Shown here in pieces: positions 28,284 through 37,070 of a stretch of 64,000 bases of DNA. The stretch is taken from contig JAIRBC010000014.1 of assembly GCA_022008415.1 (NCBI GenBank), positions 62,001 to 126,000 on the forward strand. The letters run 5' to 3'. This stretch comes from Cerina litoralis (GTDB lineage: Bacteria > Bacteroidota > Bacteroidia > Flavobacteriales > Flavobacteriaceae). Each line of letters opens with the position of its first letter. Position 1 is the stretch's first letter. The notes beneath the pieces were generated by a model. That model saw only the letters and a program-made list of their open reading frames with translations. It made no database searches and had not been told where the DNA came from. The position numbers and the translations under genes are program-made.

Positions 28284-29252
28284 TTATTGCGTTTTGAGTT
28301 CACGGGCGGGATCATTTTCGGGAAGTTCGTATTCCGTCGGTTTCTTTGCAAAAACGGAAACGTGGATATAGCGTTTGGGATTCAGACGGAAATCTTGGAG
28401 CAAAAGATCCAAATCCCTGGAAGCACTGTTCAGATTATTGTACAACTGCTCATTGTTGACCAATTTTCCCAAGGTACCTTCTCCACTTTCAATCTTAGCC
28501 AGCATAACGTCCAGATTTCCCAAAGTTCCCTGGAGCTTTCTAATGGTTTGGGAAAGTCCGGCACTGGAAAGGGAATCCGACAGTTCGGCAAAATTATCGG
28601 TAATTGTATTCAGGTTGGTCATCGTAACGTTTAATGCTTCTTTGTTATCCCCTAAAATATCGTTCAAGGCATCGGCACTACCCTGAAAACTAGCGACCAC
28701 TTTCTTAAGTCCGCTGATCGTCTCCCTAAGATCCTTTTTTGTCCTGTCATCCAGAATTTGATTGACGTTCATAAGCAAAGAATCCGCATTGGTCACTGCA
28801 CCCTCCACCTTTTGCTGCAAGGGTGCCAATTTCTCCTGTACCAAATCCGTAAGTCCCGGTCTTGTACTTGTCGTTAGGGTATCACCGGTCTTCGCCATTG
28901 GGGCGTCGTCAAAAACTGGCTTTACCTGTATGCCCTTTCCGCCAATAATCCCGGTATCATACAGTTCCGCAATACTGTTCTTGGAAAAATTAAAATTATT
29001 ATCGATAGAAAAAGTGACCACCAATTTGCCCGAACTATCCTTAAACCTAATATCATTGACCTTACCAACGGACAGCCCATTGATCGTTACCTGGGTTCCG
29101 GGCTGCAGTCCTCCAACATCCTGGTAAACGGCGTAAAAAATTTTGTTGGATTCGAACAGGGGAGAGGATTTTAAATAGCTGAATCCCATTATAAACAACA
29201 AGATGCCTCCTATGACTATAATTCCCGTTTTTACTTCTCTGGATAGTTTCAA
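28284..29252 (-). CDS. MlaD/MCE family lipid-transport protein
   Basis: 322 residues with a TTG start at 29252 (no ATG in a suitable place). Residues 7-26 form one membrane anchor; residues 37-115 the MCE domain (FYAVYQDVGGLQPGTQVTINGLSVGKV), followed by a long helical region (about 130-300) as expected for periplasmic MlaD-type tunnels. In other bacteria it works with the MlaE permease and MlaF ATPase in phospholipid transport between membranes; those are not in this window. Located between the amidase and the membrane Fe-S gene. Confidence 0.9.
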   Translation of the reverse strand: MKLSREVKTGIIVIGGILLFIMGFSYLKSSPLFESNKIFYAVYQDVGGLQPGTQVTINGLSVGKVNDIRFKDSSGKLVVTFSIDNNFNFSKNSIAELYDTGIIGGKGIQVKPVFDDAPMAKTGDTLTTSTRPGLTDLVQEKLAPLQQKVEGAVTNADSLLMNVNQILDDRTKKDLRETISGLKKVVASFQGSADALNDILGDNKEALNVTMTNLNTITDNFAELSDSLSSAGLSQTIRKLQGTLGNLDVMLAKIESGEGTLGKLVNNEQLYNNLNSASRDLDLLLQDFRLNPKRYIHVSVFAKKPTEYELPENDPARELKTQ

Positions 29253-29585
29253 ATGTTTACTTTTTCGGTTATTGTAGTGATTTAAACCTTTTCATTTACT
29301 TACATCCCGAAACGTCGGGATGCACTTTGCACCCTAATTTTGTCGTTTTTGAGTACCGTACCAAGGCCATGCCATTAGAAAAACCTCATCGGGCCACAAA
29401 CTACCACATCCTGTACGGGCGAGAGGAGTTCCTTCTTGGATCCTTCCGATGGGAATCGGGGTCAAAAAACCTATATCCCATCATCAACAAAATTAGAAAT
29501 AAATTCGATAAAACCACTTTTTAAATAATTGATGGTTGCTGGGTTATAATAATCCTTTAAACTTTTTACTGCCCAATACATCCCA
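29253..29585. other. Intergenic gap with dispersed element
   Basis: 333 bp between the MlaD start and the amidase end. It holds the hairpin CATCCCG-N5-CGGGATG (29303-29321) and an 80-bp stretch to about 29400 that resembles 60011-60117. No gene is recognised. Confidence 0.45.
29303..29400. repeat. Dispersed hairpin element, copy A
   Basis: A short hairpin followed by TGCAC, TAATTTT, TTTTTGA, CCATGCCATTAG and CTCAT blocks. The same order of blocks occurs at 60011-60117 upstream of the CPBP protease gene. Similarity is partial and judged by eye. Confidence 0.45.
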
Positions 29586-30932
29586 TTACTTTTGCCCAAT
29601 ATCGGAGAGGGCTTCCGACAAGGGAATACGCTTGTCGTCCTTATAGGCAACAATATATGCGGTACCGTACCCTTTTTGCACTGCATTGGTCTTTAATAAT
29701 TGTGCCTCGTCATACGAACCGGTACTGCCGTACATATACCGATACAGGTTGTTGAACGGTTCCTTGGATATCTTGTTAAGCCCATTAAAATTTATTGGGT
29801 CCGTAAACATATCCTTGGAACTGGCCAATAATTGTACCTTAAAAACTATATTCATTTTGGCCTTCGACGGCTTGGAAGTTACTTCCGGGTTCTTTTTGGA
29901 CACCGGAGGAATTTCTGGTTTGGCGGTTTCCTTTTCATTGGCGGCCGTACTTGTAACCTCGGGTGCGGTCACGGCAGCAACGGTTTCTTGGGTCTTGGAA
30001 TCTAACCCCTTTTCAACTTTGTCTTCATTACCTGCTGGGGTTTCTTGGGCAGCAACCTTTGGTTCGGTTTTCTCAGACGATTTGTTTGCCACGACATCGG
30101 GTTGTGGCGTTGTGTCCACTGCCGGGGCTTGCACAACTTCGTCCGGGGCCTTGGTCCACAAGTCCTTTTTGTATTCCAGGATAGCATCGGCAATAGCGGT
30201 TCCCATCTCGGTCTGTCCCTTTTTAGAATTTAAATAGGCACCTTCCTGTTTATTGGTCAAAAAACCTGTCTCTACCAATACACTGGGCATAAACGTTTGG
30301 TGCAGCACAATAAAACCCGCTTGTTTTACCTTTCGGTCTACCCGGTGCAGTTTATTGGTGAAATTGTCTTGGATCATTTTCGCCAAACCTATGCTCTGGT
30401 CCAAAAATTCTTCCTGCATGATCGTGAGGCCAATGATGGATTCGGGGGAATTGATGTCGTACTGGGAATAACGGCTCTCGTAATCGTCTTCTAGATATAT
30501 GGCCGAGTTCTCCTTTTTCGCTATTTCAAAATTTTGCTTGTTGGCATGTAGACCGAGCACAAAGGTACCTGCCCCATGGGCATCGGAAGTATGACTGTCG
30601 CAATGCACCGAAACGAATAGGTCCGCATTGGCCTTATTGGCGATCTCGCCCCTAACGTAGAGATCCACAAAAGTGTCGTCCTTTCTAGTGTAGATAACCT
30701 TGATACCCGGGTTTATTTCTAATATTTTGCCCACTTGCAAGACAATATTCAGCGCAATATTCTTTTCCAAGTAGCCATTTCCCAAGTTCCCTGGGTCATG
30801 ACCTCCATGACCTGCATCCAAAACAACCACAAATTTATCGTTATTGCGGTTTTCTGTATTATTTTTGTCGAATGATGTGATTAAGCAGGTCAACATCATT
30901 AAGAATATAGCGGAAATCCATTTCAATCGCAT
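29586..30932 (-). CDS. N-acetylmuramoyl-L-alanine amidase with SPOR-like end
   Basis: 448 residues, exported by an N-terminal signal. Residues 33-230 form an Amidase_3 domain with zinc ligands in VVLDAGHGGHDPG, LEKN (glutamate) and SVHCDSH; VLVETGFLTN contains the catalytic glutamate. A low-complexity spacer rich in Pro, Glu, Thr and Ala (about 255-360) leads to a C-terminal part (KVQLLASSKDMF, then YRYMYGSTGSYDEAQ) resembling a SPOR domain that binds denuded glycan at the septum. Cleaves the amide bond between MurNAc and the stem peptide in cell separation. Divergent from lptD, 149 bp apart. Confidence 0.9.
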   Translation of the reverse strand: MRLKWISAIFLMMLTCLITSFDKNNTENRNNDKFVVVLDAGHGGHDPGNLGNGYLEKNIALNIVLQVGKILEINPGIKVIYTRKDDTFVDLYVRGEIANKANADLFVSVHCDSHTSDAHGAGTFVLGLHANKQNFEIAKKENSAIYLEDDYESRYSQYDINSPESIIGLTIMQEEFLDQSIGLAKMIQDNFTNKLHRVDRKVKQAGFIVLHQTFMPSVLVETGFLTNKQEGAYLNSKKGQTEMGTAIADAILEYKKDLWTKAPDEVVQAPAVDTTPQPDVVANKSSEKTEPKVAAQETPAGNEDKVEKGLDSKTQETVAAVTAPEVTSTAANEKETAKPEIPPVSKKNPEVTSKPSKAKMNIVFKVQLLASSKDMFTDPINFNGLNKISKEPFNNLYRYMYGSTGSYDEAQLLKTNAVQKGYGTAYIVAYKDDKRIPLSEALSDIGQK

Positions 30933-31010
30933 AGGAGTATAGATATTTTGATGTGCTTCAATTGGGTTAAATTTATTAAAACGGCCAACAGGCAGAATAA
31001 AAAATATATG

Positions 31011-31018
31011 TAAGTTTG
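31011..31018 (+). promoter_or_regulatory. -7 box upstream of lptD-like gene
   Basis: TAAGTTTG matches the Bacteroidota -7 consensus TAnnTTTG exactly, 63 nt before the TTG start codon. A second match, TAGCTTTG, at 31076-31083 overlaps the start codon itself, so the true transcription start cannot be settled by eye. Confidence 0.45.
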
Positions 31019-31080
31019 GCCTTATATCCCGATTCTAGCCAGAATCATACCAAATCATTACAAAAATAGGATTTATAGCT

Positions 31081-33780
31081 TTGCAATCAAACAAACGCCA
31101 TCTACTTTTGTCCGTACTGCTGTTTTCAGTAGCGGCGATAGTGTTTGCCCAAGAAAATCCCGTCCAAGCCTTACCTATAAGAGCAATTGGCGATACGATC
31201 CAAGCGCCTATTCTCACTAGTAAACTCATGCTAAAGGATTCCACGCTATCGGACTCTACCCAGTTGGATTCCCTCCCGTCCAAAAAACCATTGTTGCTCG
31301 ATCAAATAAAATACAAGGCCAAAGATTATGTGAAGTTAAGCCAAAAAGAGCAAAAAATCTATTTATATAACGAAGCAGAACTCTATTATCAGGATACAGA
31401 GCTGAAAGCGGGAATTATTGTGATGGATTACATTAAGAACGAAGTATACGCCGGCCGGATCAAGGATTCCACGGGAACCTACACCCAGTTGCCATTTTTT
31501 AAACAGGGCTCCAACGAGGTACGCCCCGATTCGATCCGATTCAATTTTGATACCCAAAAAGCCCTGATATGGAACTCGCGGACCGAGCAGCAGGCAGGTT
31601 TGGGCCAACTGGGCAGCGATAACATGAACGTTTTTGCCGAAATCACCAAAAAAGAAAACGATTCCGTTTATTTTTTGAGCGAAGGCAGGCTCACAACTTC
31701 CAAGGACACCATAGATCCCGATTATTACATCCGGGTGCGCAAGGCCAAATTTGTTCCCAAAAAGAAAATCATTGCCGGGTTTAGCAATATGTACCTCTTG
31801 GATATTCCGACACCGATAGCGGTACCTTTTGCATACTTTCCAATGGGGGTGGGACCAGCTGCAGGGGTAATCATGCCTACATTTGGTAACGACAAGACCC
31901 GTGGCTACTTTTTGCAGAATGGAGGCTATTACCTGCCGATCAATGATAATGTGGATGTTTCCCTCACCGGCGATCTCTATTCCAACGGTAGTTACGGCCT
32001 ATGGGCCCAATCCATGTATTCCAAGCGTTACAAATACAGGGGAACTATAAACATTAGGTATGAAAATCAGGTGAACAGTCAAAAGGGGTTTGACGATTAC
32101 AGCCGTTCGACAAATTATAACATTCAGATTTCCCATTCCCAGGATCAAAAATCAAGTCCGGACTCACGGTTCTCGGCTTCGGTAAACTTGGGGAGCAGCC
32201 AGTACTACAGAAATTCCCTAAACCAGAACAACTTGCCCAATACCCAGAACAACAACCTATCGTCCTCTGTCTCCTATTCCAAGACTTTTCCGTCCTATCC
32301 GTCGGTAAACATGAGTATTACCGCCACCCATAACCAAAATACAAATACAAAGGCGATCAATATGACCTTGCCTACGGTACAGGCAAGTCTGGAACGGATT
32401 TATCCCTTTGCAAAACGGGACGGCATAAAAAAAGGGGTCTTCCAAAATATAAATTTTCAATACAGTGTTACGGGGGAGAACCGTATACAGACCGTAGACT
32501 CCCTATTCTTTAAACCGGGAATGTTCGACAATGCCAAGACGGGCGCCCGGCACAGCATCCCCATCAGCACAAACTTTAAGATAGCCAAACATTTTAGCGT
32601 TACCGTGGGCGGAAGTTATGACGATATTTGGACCCTAAAGACCTTCGACAAAATGTATAATGCCGAAACGGATAAAGTGGTCTTGGACACCATTTCGGGG
32701 TTCGATAGATATGGCACCTATAATCTTAGTACCAGCGTAGGGACTACTCTTTATGGGACCTTTAATTTGGGGGAGGACAAAAAAATACAGGCCATACGCC
32801 ATGTAATGCGCCCCTCCTTAAGTTACGGCTACGCCCCTTCCTATGACCAATACTATGACGCCTATTTGGACGGGGATGGCAATATGGTACAATACAGCCG
32901 TTTTGAGAACACCCTGTATGGAGCTCCGGGCCTCTATTCGTCAAGCGCCATGAGTTTTTCACTGGCCAATACACTGGAGGCCAAGGTACGCGATAAGGAT
33001 TCTACGGCCACAGAACCCAAAAAAATTACGCTTTTAAACAGTTTTAATCTTAATACATCCTATAATTTTGAGGCCGACTCCTTACAATTGAGTCCCGTGA
33101 ACCTTACCGCCGGCACCAATATACTGGACAATAAAATGTCCATCAACTTTTCGGCCAGTCTCGATCCCTACGCCATTGACAATAACGGCGTCCGTATTAA
33201 CACCTTCAATATAAATAATGGAGGAAGTCTTTTTCGATTGACCCGGGCCAACATGAACGTTGGCTATACCTTGAGCAGCAAGACCTTTGACAAGAGCAAA
33301 AAGGACGAAGATGAAATAGAAAGTGATTACGTGGCGGCAAGTGGTGGAAGGACCGATGATCTTTTTGGCACCACCGATGATTTTGGTGGCCAACGGCCAC
33401 AGACCGATGCCGAAAACGAAGGCGAACCAGACAACCCGGCCTATGGTACCAAGCTTCCGTGGGACCTGCGGTTAGCCTATACGGTATCCTATTCCAACTT
33501 TAGCCGCCAAAATGAATTTAGCAACAATTCCCTTATGTTTTCGGGCAACATACAGCTTTCTCCCAAATGGAAAGTCGGGGCTTCTTCGGGATATGATTTT
33601 AAGAATATGGGGTTTACCCTTACCCAATTGCGCTTTGAACGCGATCTAAAGAGTTTTAAAATGAATTTTAACTGGACCCCCTTTGGCAATTACGAACGCT
33701 GGTATTTCTTTATTGGCATTAAGAGTTCCCTGTTGAGCGACTTGAAATGGGAGAGCAGGAGTCAGCCAGCTCGTCGTTGA
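31081..33780 (+). CDS. lptD: LptD-like outer-membrane LPS-assembly protein
   Basis: 899 residues; start set at TTG 31081 because no ATG is in frame between the upstream stop (31036) and residue 50, and the signal peptide RHLLLSVLLFSVAAIVFAQ must be included. An N-terminal OstA-like region (about 75-240) leads to a large beta-barrel with alternating strands (YDDIWTLKTF, SLSYGYAPSYDQYYDAYLD) and an end rich in aromatic residues. Residues 225-275 hold the plug-to-barrel segment IPTPIAVPFAYFPMG. Inserts LPS in the outer leaflet. Longer than E. coli LptD (about 780 residues), but similar to Bacteroidota forms. Confidence 0.9.
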   Translation: MQSNKRHLLLSVLLFSVAAIVFAQENPVQALPIRAIGDTIQAPILTSKLMLKDSTLSDSTQLDSLPSKKPLLLDQIKYKAKDYVKLSQKEQKIYLYNEAELYYQDTELKAGIIVMDYIKNEVYAGRIKDSTGTYTQLPFFKQGSNEVRPDSIRFNFDTQKALIWNSRTEQQAGLGQLGSDNMNVFAEITKKENDSVYFLSEGRLTTSKDTIDPDYYIRVRKAKFVPKKKIIAGFSNMYLLDIPTPIAVPFAYFPMGVGPAAGVIMPTFGNDKTRGYFLQNGGYYLPINDNVDVSLTGDLYSNGSYGLWAQSMYSKRYKYRGTINIRYENQVNSQKGFDDYSRSTNYNIQISHSQDQKSSPDSRFSASVNLGSSQYYRNSLNQNNLPNTQNNNLSSSVSYSKTFPSYPSVNMSITATHNQNTNTKAINMTLPTVQASLERIYPFAKRDGIKKGVFQNINFQYSVTGENRIQTVDSLFFKPGMFDNAKTGARHSIPISTNFKIAKHFSVTVGGSYDDIWTLKTFDKMYNAETDKVVLDTISGFDRYGTYNLSTSVGTTLYGTFNLGEDKKIQAIRHVMRPSLSYGYAPSYDQYYDAYLDGDGNMVQYSRFENTLYGAPGLYSSSAMSFSLANTLEAKVRDKDSTATEPKKITLLNSFNLNTSYNFEADSLQLSPVNLTAGTNILDNKMSINFSASLDPYAIDNNGVRINTFNINNGGSLFRLTRANMNVGYTLSSKTFDKSKKDEDEIESDYVAASGGRTDDLFGTTDDFGGQRPQTDAENEGEPDNPAYGTKLPWDLRLAYTVSYSNFSRQNEFSNNSLMFSGNIQLSPKWKVGASSGYDFKNMGFTLTQLRFERDLKSFKMNFNWTPFGNYERWYFFIGIKSSLLSDLKWESRSQPARR

Positions 33781-33785
33781 TAAAG

Positions 33786-35414
33786 CTAATCCGGTATCGG
33801 CCCCAAAAAAGCCTCTGGTTGCCGTACTTTTCGTTCTTCGACCCCAAGATTGGGTATCCGATAGTTGATGCTATCCCTATTATACCTCTTATATTGGACA
33901 GACAACCTCTGCCGAAATGAATCCCAATTTAAATTGCCCTCCTGGGTCCATGCTTTTTCAGCGACCCCAGCAAGCCTAGGATAGACCATATATTCCAATC
34001 GCTTTTCATCGGCGATAAATTCGGTCCAGATACCGGCCTCCATACCGATGACATGAGCGGCCATGGCATCGTTAAAAGTTTTCGGAATTGGGTTCCACGT
34101 ATAGATCGCCTCCATCGAATTCGCACCATTGTGCAACCCTTCCCAATTAGCACCACCTTCCTTCAGGTCGCTTGGATAATCTAAATAAAGAAAGTCTACG
34201 GGAGATAAAATTATATCATAACCTTGTTCCGCGGCACGCTTTAAAACTTCGGGATATTCCCCCCGCCACCACTGTATGATCGTACTTTTGTTTACGCCAA
34301 AATCGAACGCTTCGTCCCATGCCACCGGATTTAATCCGGATTGCACTATAAAATCGGCCATCTTACGGTCGAACCAGCCTTCAAATTCACGCTGGTCCTT
34401 TAGTCCCAACTCCATCATTCTGGCCTTCATGTCCGGCCTCCCCTCCCAGTTGTGGTGCCTTACCTCATCACTCCCAAAATGGATATAACTTGTGTTAAAA
34501 ATATCGGCCAAACGCAGTATCACCGTTTCCATCATTTTGATGGCCTCCGGGTTGGCAATATTGAGCGTATTATTGCCCCCGCTAAATTCGGGATACGCTC
34601 TTGACACCGCTCCCGAATGACCCGGAATATCCACTTCTGGGACTATTGTGATCTGCCTGTCGTTTGCATAGGCTGTTATATCCCGCGCTTCATTCTCCGT
34701 AAGATACATGGCGGGGCCATCTGGATCCGTCCTGTCGCCGAGAGAGCCAATTTCGACCAATTTGGGGTATTCCTTGATTTCTATCCTCCATCCAGGGTCG
34801 TCCGTAAGGTGAAGGTGCAGCCTGTTCATTTTTTGGGCTGCCATCTGATCTATTAATTTCTTAATGGACGCGGGACCAAAAAAATGTCTAGAAACGTCTA
34901 GCAAAGCGCCCCGCCATTTAAACCGGGGTTCATCGGAGATGCTGAGTTGGCTGAACCTCAATGCAGTTTGCCCCATCTCCTTCCCCGTGACGGGGGTTAG
35001 TTGTAAAAGCGTCTGAACGGCATAAAAATAACCCGCTTCCGAAGATGCCTTTACGGTTATCCTTGCCCTATCAATATCCAGTAGATAGGCTTCATTAGCC
35101 AGGGAATCGACTTGAACAAATAGGATCGATTTTTTTTCTTTCGAAGCTGATTGGATACGGCACGAAAATCCGGCCAATTTCTTTAACTCCCTGTTAAAAT
35201 AGTTGGCTATTTTCTGCTGTTCGTCCGTTGAAAACACCAACTGGGTCATAGAATCCAGGGCGAAAGATCCATCGTACACCTGAACCATTTTAGGTTGTGG
35301 GAGAATGGGCAATACAACATTGGTCCTTTCCTTATGAACCACCGGATTGCAGGAAAATAAAACTAACAGTAGGGTGCTAAAGAGGAAATATTTAATTGTA
35401 ATACGTTGTATCAT
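33786..35414 (-). CDS. GH20 beta-N-acetylhexosaminidase lipoprotein
   Basis: 542 residues. Lipoprotein signal with Cys22 (VLFSC). An N-terminal GH20b domain (about 30-150) precedes the TIM barrel: RFKWRGALLDVSRHFF, MNRLHLHLTDDPGWRIEI, VPEVDIPGHSGA, and the catalytic pair D-E in YIHFGSDEVRHHNW. Removes terminal GlcNAc or GalNAc from chitin-like oligosaccharides or glycans. Convergent with lptD, the stop codons being 5 nt apart, so the two genes share a 3' boundary. Confidence 0.92.
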   Translation of the reverse strand: MIQRITIKYFLFSTLLLVLFSCNPVVHKERTNVVLPILPQPKMVQVYDGSFALDSMTQLVFSTDEQQKIANYFNRELKKLAGFSCRIQSASKEKKSILFVQVDSLANEAYLLDIDRARITVKASSEAGYFYAVQTLLQLTPVTGKEMGQTALRFSQLSISDEPRFKWRGALLDVSRHFFGPASIKKLIDQMAAQKMNRLHLHLTDDPGWRIEIKEYPKLVEIGSLGDRTDPDGPAMYLTENEARDITAYANDRQITIVPEVDIPGHSGAVSRAYPEFSGGNNTLNIANPEAIKMMETVILRLADIFNTSYIHFGSDEVRHHNWEGRPDMKARMMELGLKDQREFEGWFDRKMADFIVQSGLNPVAWDEAFDFGVNKSTIIQWWRGEYPEVLKRAAEQGYDIILSPVDFLYLDYPSDLKEGGANWEGLHNGANSMEAIYTWNPIPKTFNDAMAAHVIGMEAGIWTEFIADEKRLEYMVYPRLAGVAEKAWTQEGNLNWDSFRQRLSVQYKRYNRDSINYRIPNLGVEERKVRQPEAFLGPIPD

Positions 35415-35466
35415 AGAATGTTATACTTTTGTTGTCCCGATTGATCATTACGTTTGCAAGAGCAAA

Positions 35467-36852
35467 TCAGTCCAAATATCGCTTAAAGCTGCAAAACAAA
35501 AAATTTTGTGTGGAATTAAACGGTGTTATATGGTCTTCGGTTTTGCAATGCAATTTTTTAAACCCGTTCGCAAGTATCGCGGTCAATGAGTCTTCACTGT
35601 ACTGCTTTATATCGAGTCCGCTACATTTTTTAGGTCCCTCCTCCGAAAACGTCCCTAGTATCAAATACCCTTTTATAGATTTTTTGGCGATGGCCAAGTA
35701 CTTTGCAATTTGTTCCGTTGTTGTCAAAAAATGAAAAGTTGCCCGGTCGTGCCAAACATCAAATTCCGTATCCGGGACAAACTTGGTTACGTCCTCCACG
35801 ATCCAATTTACCTCCTTACCCTTGTCGCCCAACCGGTTTCTTGCCTTCTCCAATGCTTTGGCCGAAATGTCGAGTACGGTGATGTTTTTAAAACCTGCTT
35901 CGAGCAAATTGTCGACCAATCTGCTTTCACCCCCTCCAACATCAATGATTTTTGAAGACTTCGGTAATTTAAGGGAATGGATAAAATCTAAAGAGGTCTT
36001 AGGGACTTCCTGCGTCCAGCTTACTTCATTGGACTGCTTGGTAGTATAAATGTTGTCCCAATATTGACTGGGACCTTTACTAATCGCCTTCATGGTGTGT
36101 CGTATAAGTTCCAAAGAATCCAGACTCCCCATTTCTTCCCCTTTTTCAAAATCACCTGCTGTTTGGGCCATAGTGTTAGTAAGGTGCGCAAAGCAAATTA
36201 CCTCTTTATTCCTGGCCTTGGCAAAAGCATAAAGTGCAGCGGCTTCCATTTCAACACACAGCGCATCTAATTTTTTTGCCTCGTCTATGGCCGTTTGGGT
36301 TTCCCGGTATGGGGCATCTGTTGACCAACTCGTTCCCACTTCTATGGATACATCGGTAGTGCGGTAATAAACAATTAAATTTTTTAATAAGATCGGATCT
36401 ATACTGCTAGTCTCGGAAGGTGGCAAATAATGATAGCTAGTGCCTTCATCCCGAAGTGCCCGCTCTATTAAAACAAATTTGGAGGTTTCCTTTGTCGGCT
36501 CCAGAATCCCTGCAGAGGTTATACTGATAAGGGTCTTGCAGCCCGATACAAATAATTGTTCCGCAATTAAAACTGCAAAAGAAGCACCCACGGCACAGCC
36601 CAGAACCGCAAATTCACGGTCGTTTTGCCTAACATTATAAAGCTTTGTGTGATAACAGGCCCAGCAAGGGTTTAATGTTGCTTGTCCTGTCTTTATCAAA
36701 TAGGCCACCAAATCCCCATCTGGATCCAGCACGCAAACTTCGGGTACGTTACAGGTATCCATGTTTTTTTGTCGCCTTGCCTCCCTCAGCAGGTTTTCAG
36801 GGGTAAAAACTGAAGGTTCCTCGTATTGTTTATGGTCCGTATTCAATTGCAT
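35467..36852 (-). CDS. Nucleoside phosphorylase-like domain fused to SAM methyltransferase
   Basis: 461 residues in one uninterrupted frame. Residues 50-255 resemble PNP/UDP-family phosphorylases: GCAVGASFAVLIAEQLF, ISITSAGIL, and the substrate-binding EMEAAALYAFAK (201-212). Residues 262-461 form a complete class I methyltransferase: YWDNIYTTK, VSWTQEVP, motif I IIDVGGGES (302-310), VLDIS, then VWHDRATFHFL. The methyltransferase half resembles small stand-alone proteins of Bacteroidota, related to the protein-lysine methyltransferase type with VSWTQ. The phosphorylase fold also includes S-adenosylhomocysteine nucleosidases, so coupled removal of SAH is an attractive but unproven idea. Confidence 0.8.
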   Translation of the reverse strand: MQLNTDHKQYEEPSVFTPENLLREARRQKNMDTCNVPEVCVLDPDGDLVAYLIKTGQATLNPCWACYHTKLYNVRQNDREFAVLGCAVGASFAVLIAEQLFVSGCKTLISITSAGILEPTKETSKFVLIERALRDEGTSYHYLPPSETSSIDPILLKNLIVYYRTTDVSIEVGTSWSTDAPYRETQTAIDEAKKLDALCVEMEAAALYAFAKARNKEVICFAHLTNTMAQTAGDFEKGEEMGSLDSLELIRHTMKAISKGPSQYWDNIYTTKQSNEVSWTQEVPKTSLDFIHSLKLPKSSKIIDVGGGESRLVDNLLEAGFKNITVLDISAKALEKARNRLGDKGKEVNWIVEDVTKFVPDTEFDVWHDRATFHFLTTTEQIAKYLAIAKKSIKGYLILGTFSEEGPKKCSGLDIKQYSEDSLTAILANGFKKLHCKTEDHITPFNSTQNFLFCSFKRYLD

Positions 36853-37021
36853 TGATCTTTAAATTATTATTGGGTTAACCGACCCAGGGTTTTAGACAAT
36901 GATCGAGACCATTGTTTTCTCCCGTTTCTATTTTAATGGGTATAGGCTAACGGCTACTTCCTGTCTTAAAAATTTGCCCAATACCATTAGTTCAAGACAG
37001 AAATTAGTATCATTTAAATAT

Positions 37022-37050
37022 AAAAAGAGCGTTAAAACGCCCCTTTTATA
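37022..37050 (-). terminator. Rho-independent terminator
   Basis: On the minus strand GGGGCGTT, a TT loop, AACGCTC and then TTTTTAT follow the stop of the DUF1254 gene by about 20 nt. The + strand also reads as a hairpin followed by TTTT, so it may work in both directions. Confidence 0.65.
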
Positions 37051-37070
37051 GATGGAATAGATATATGATT

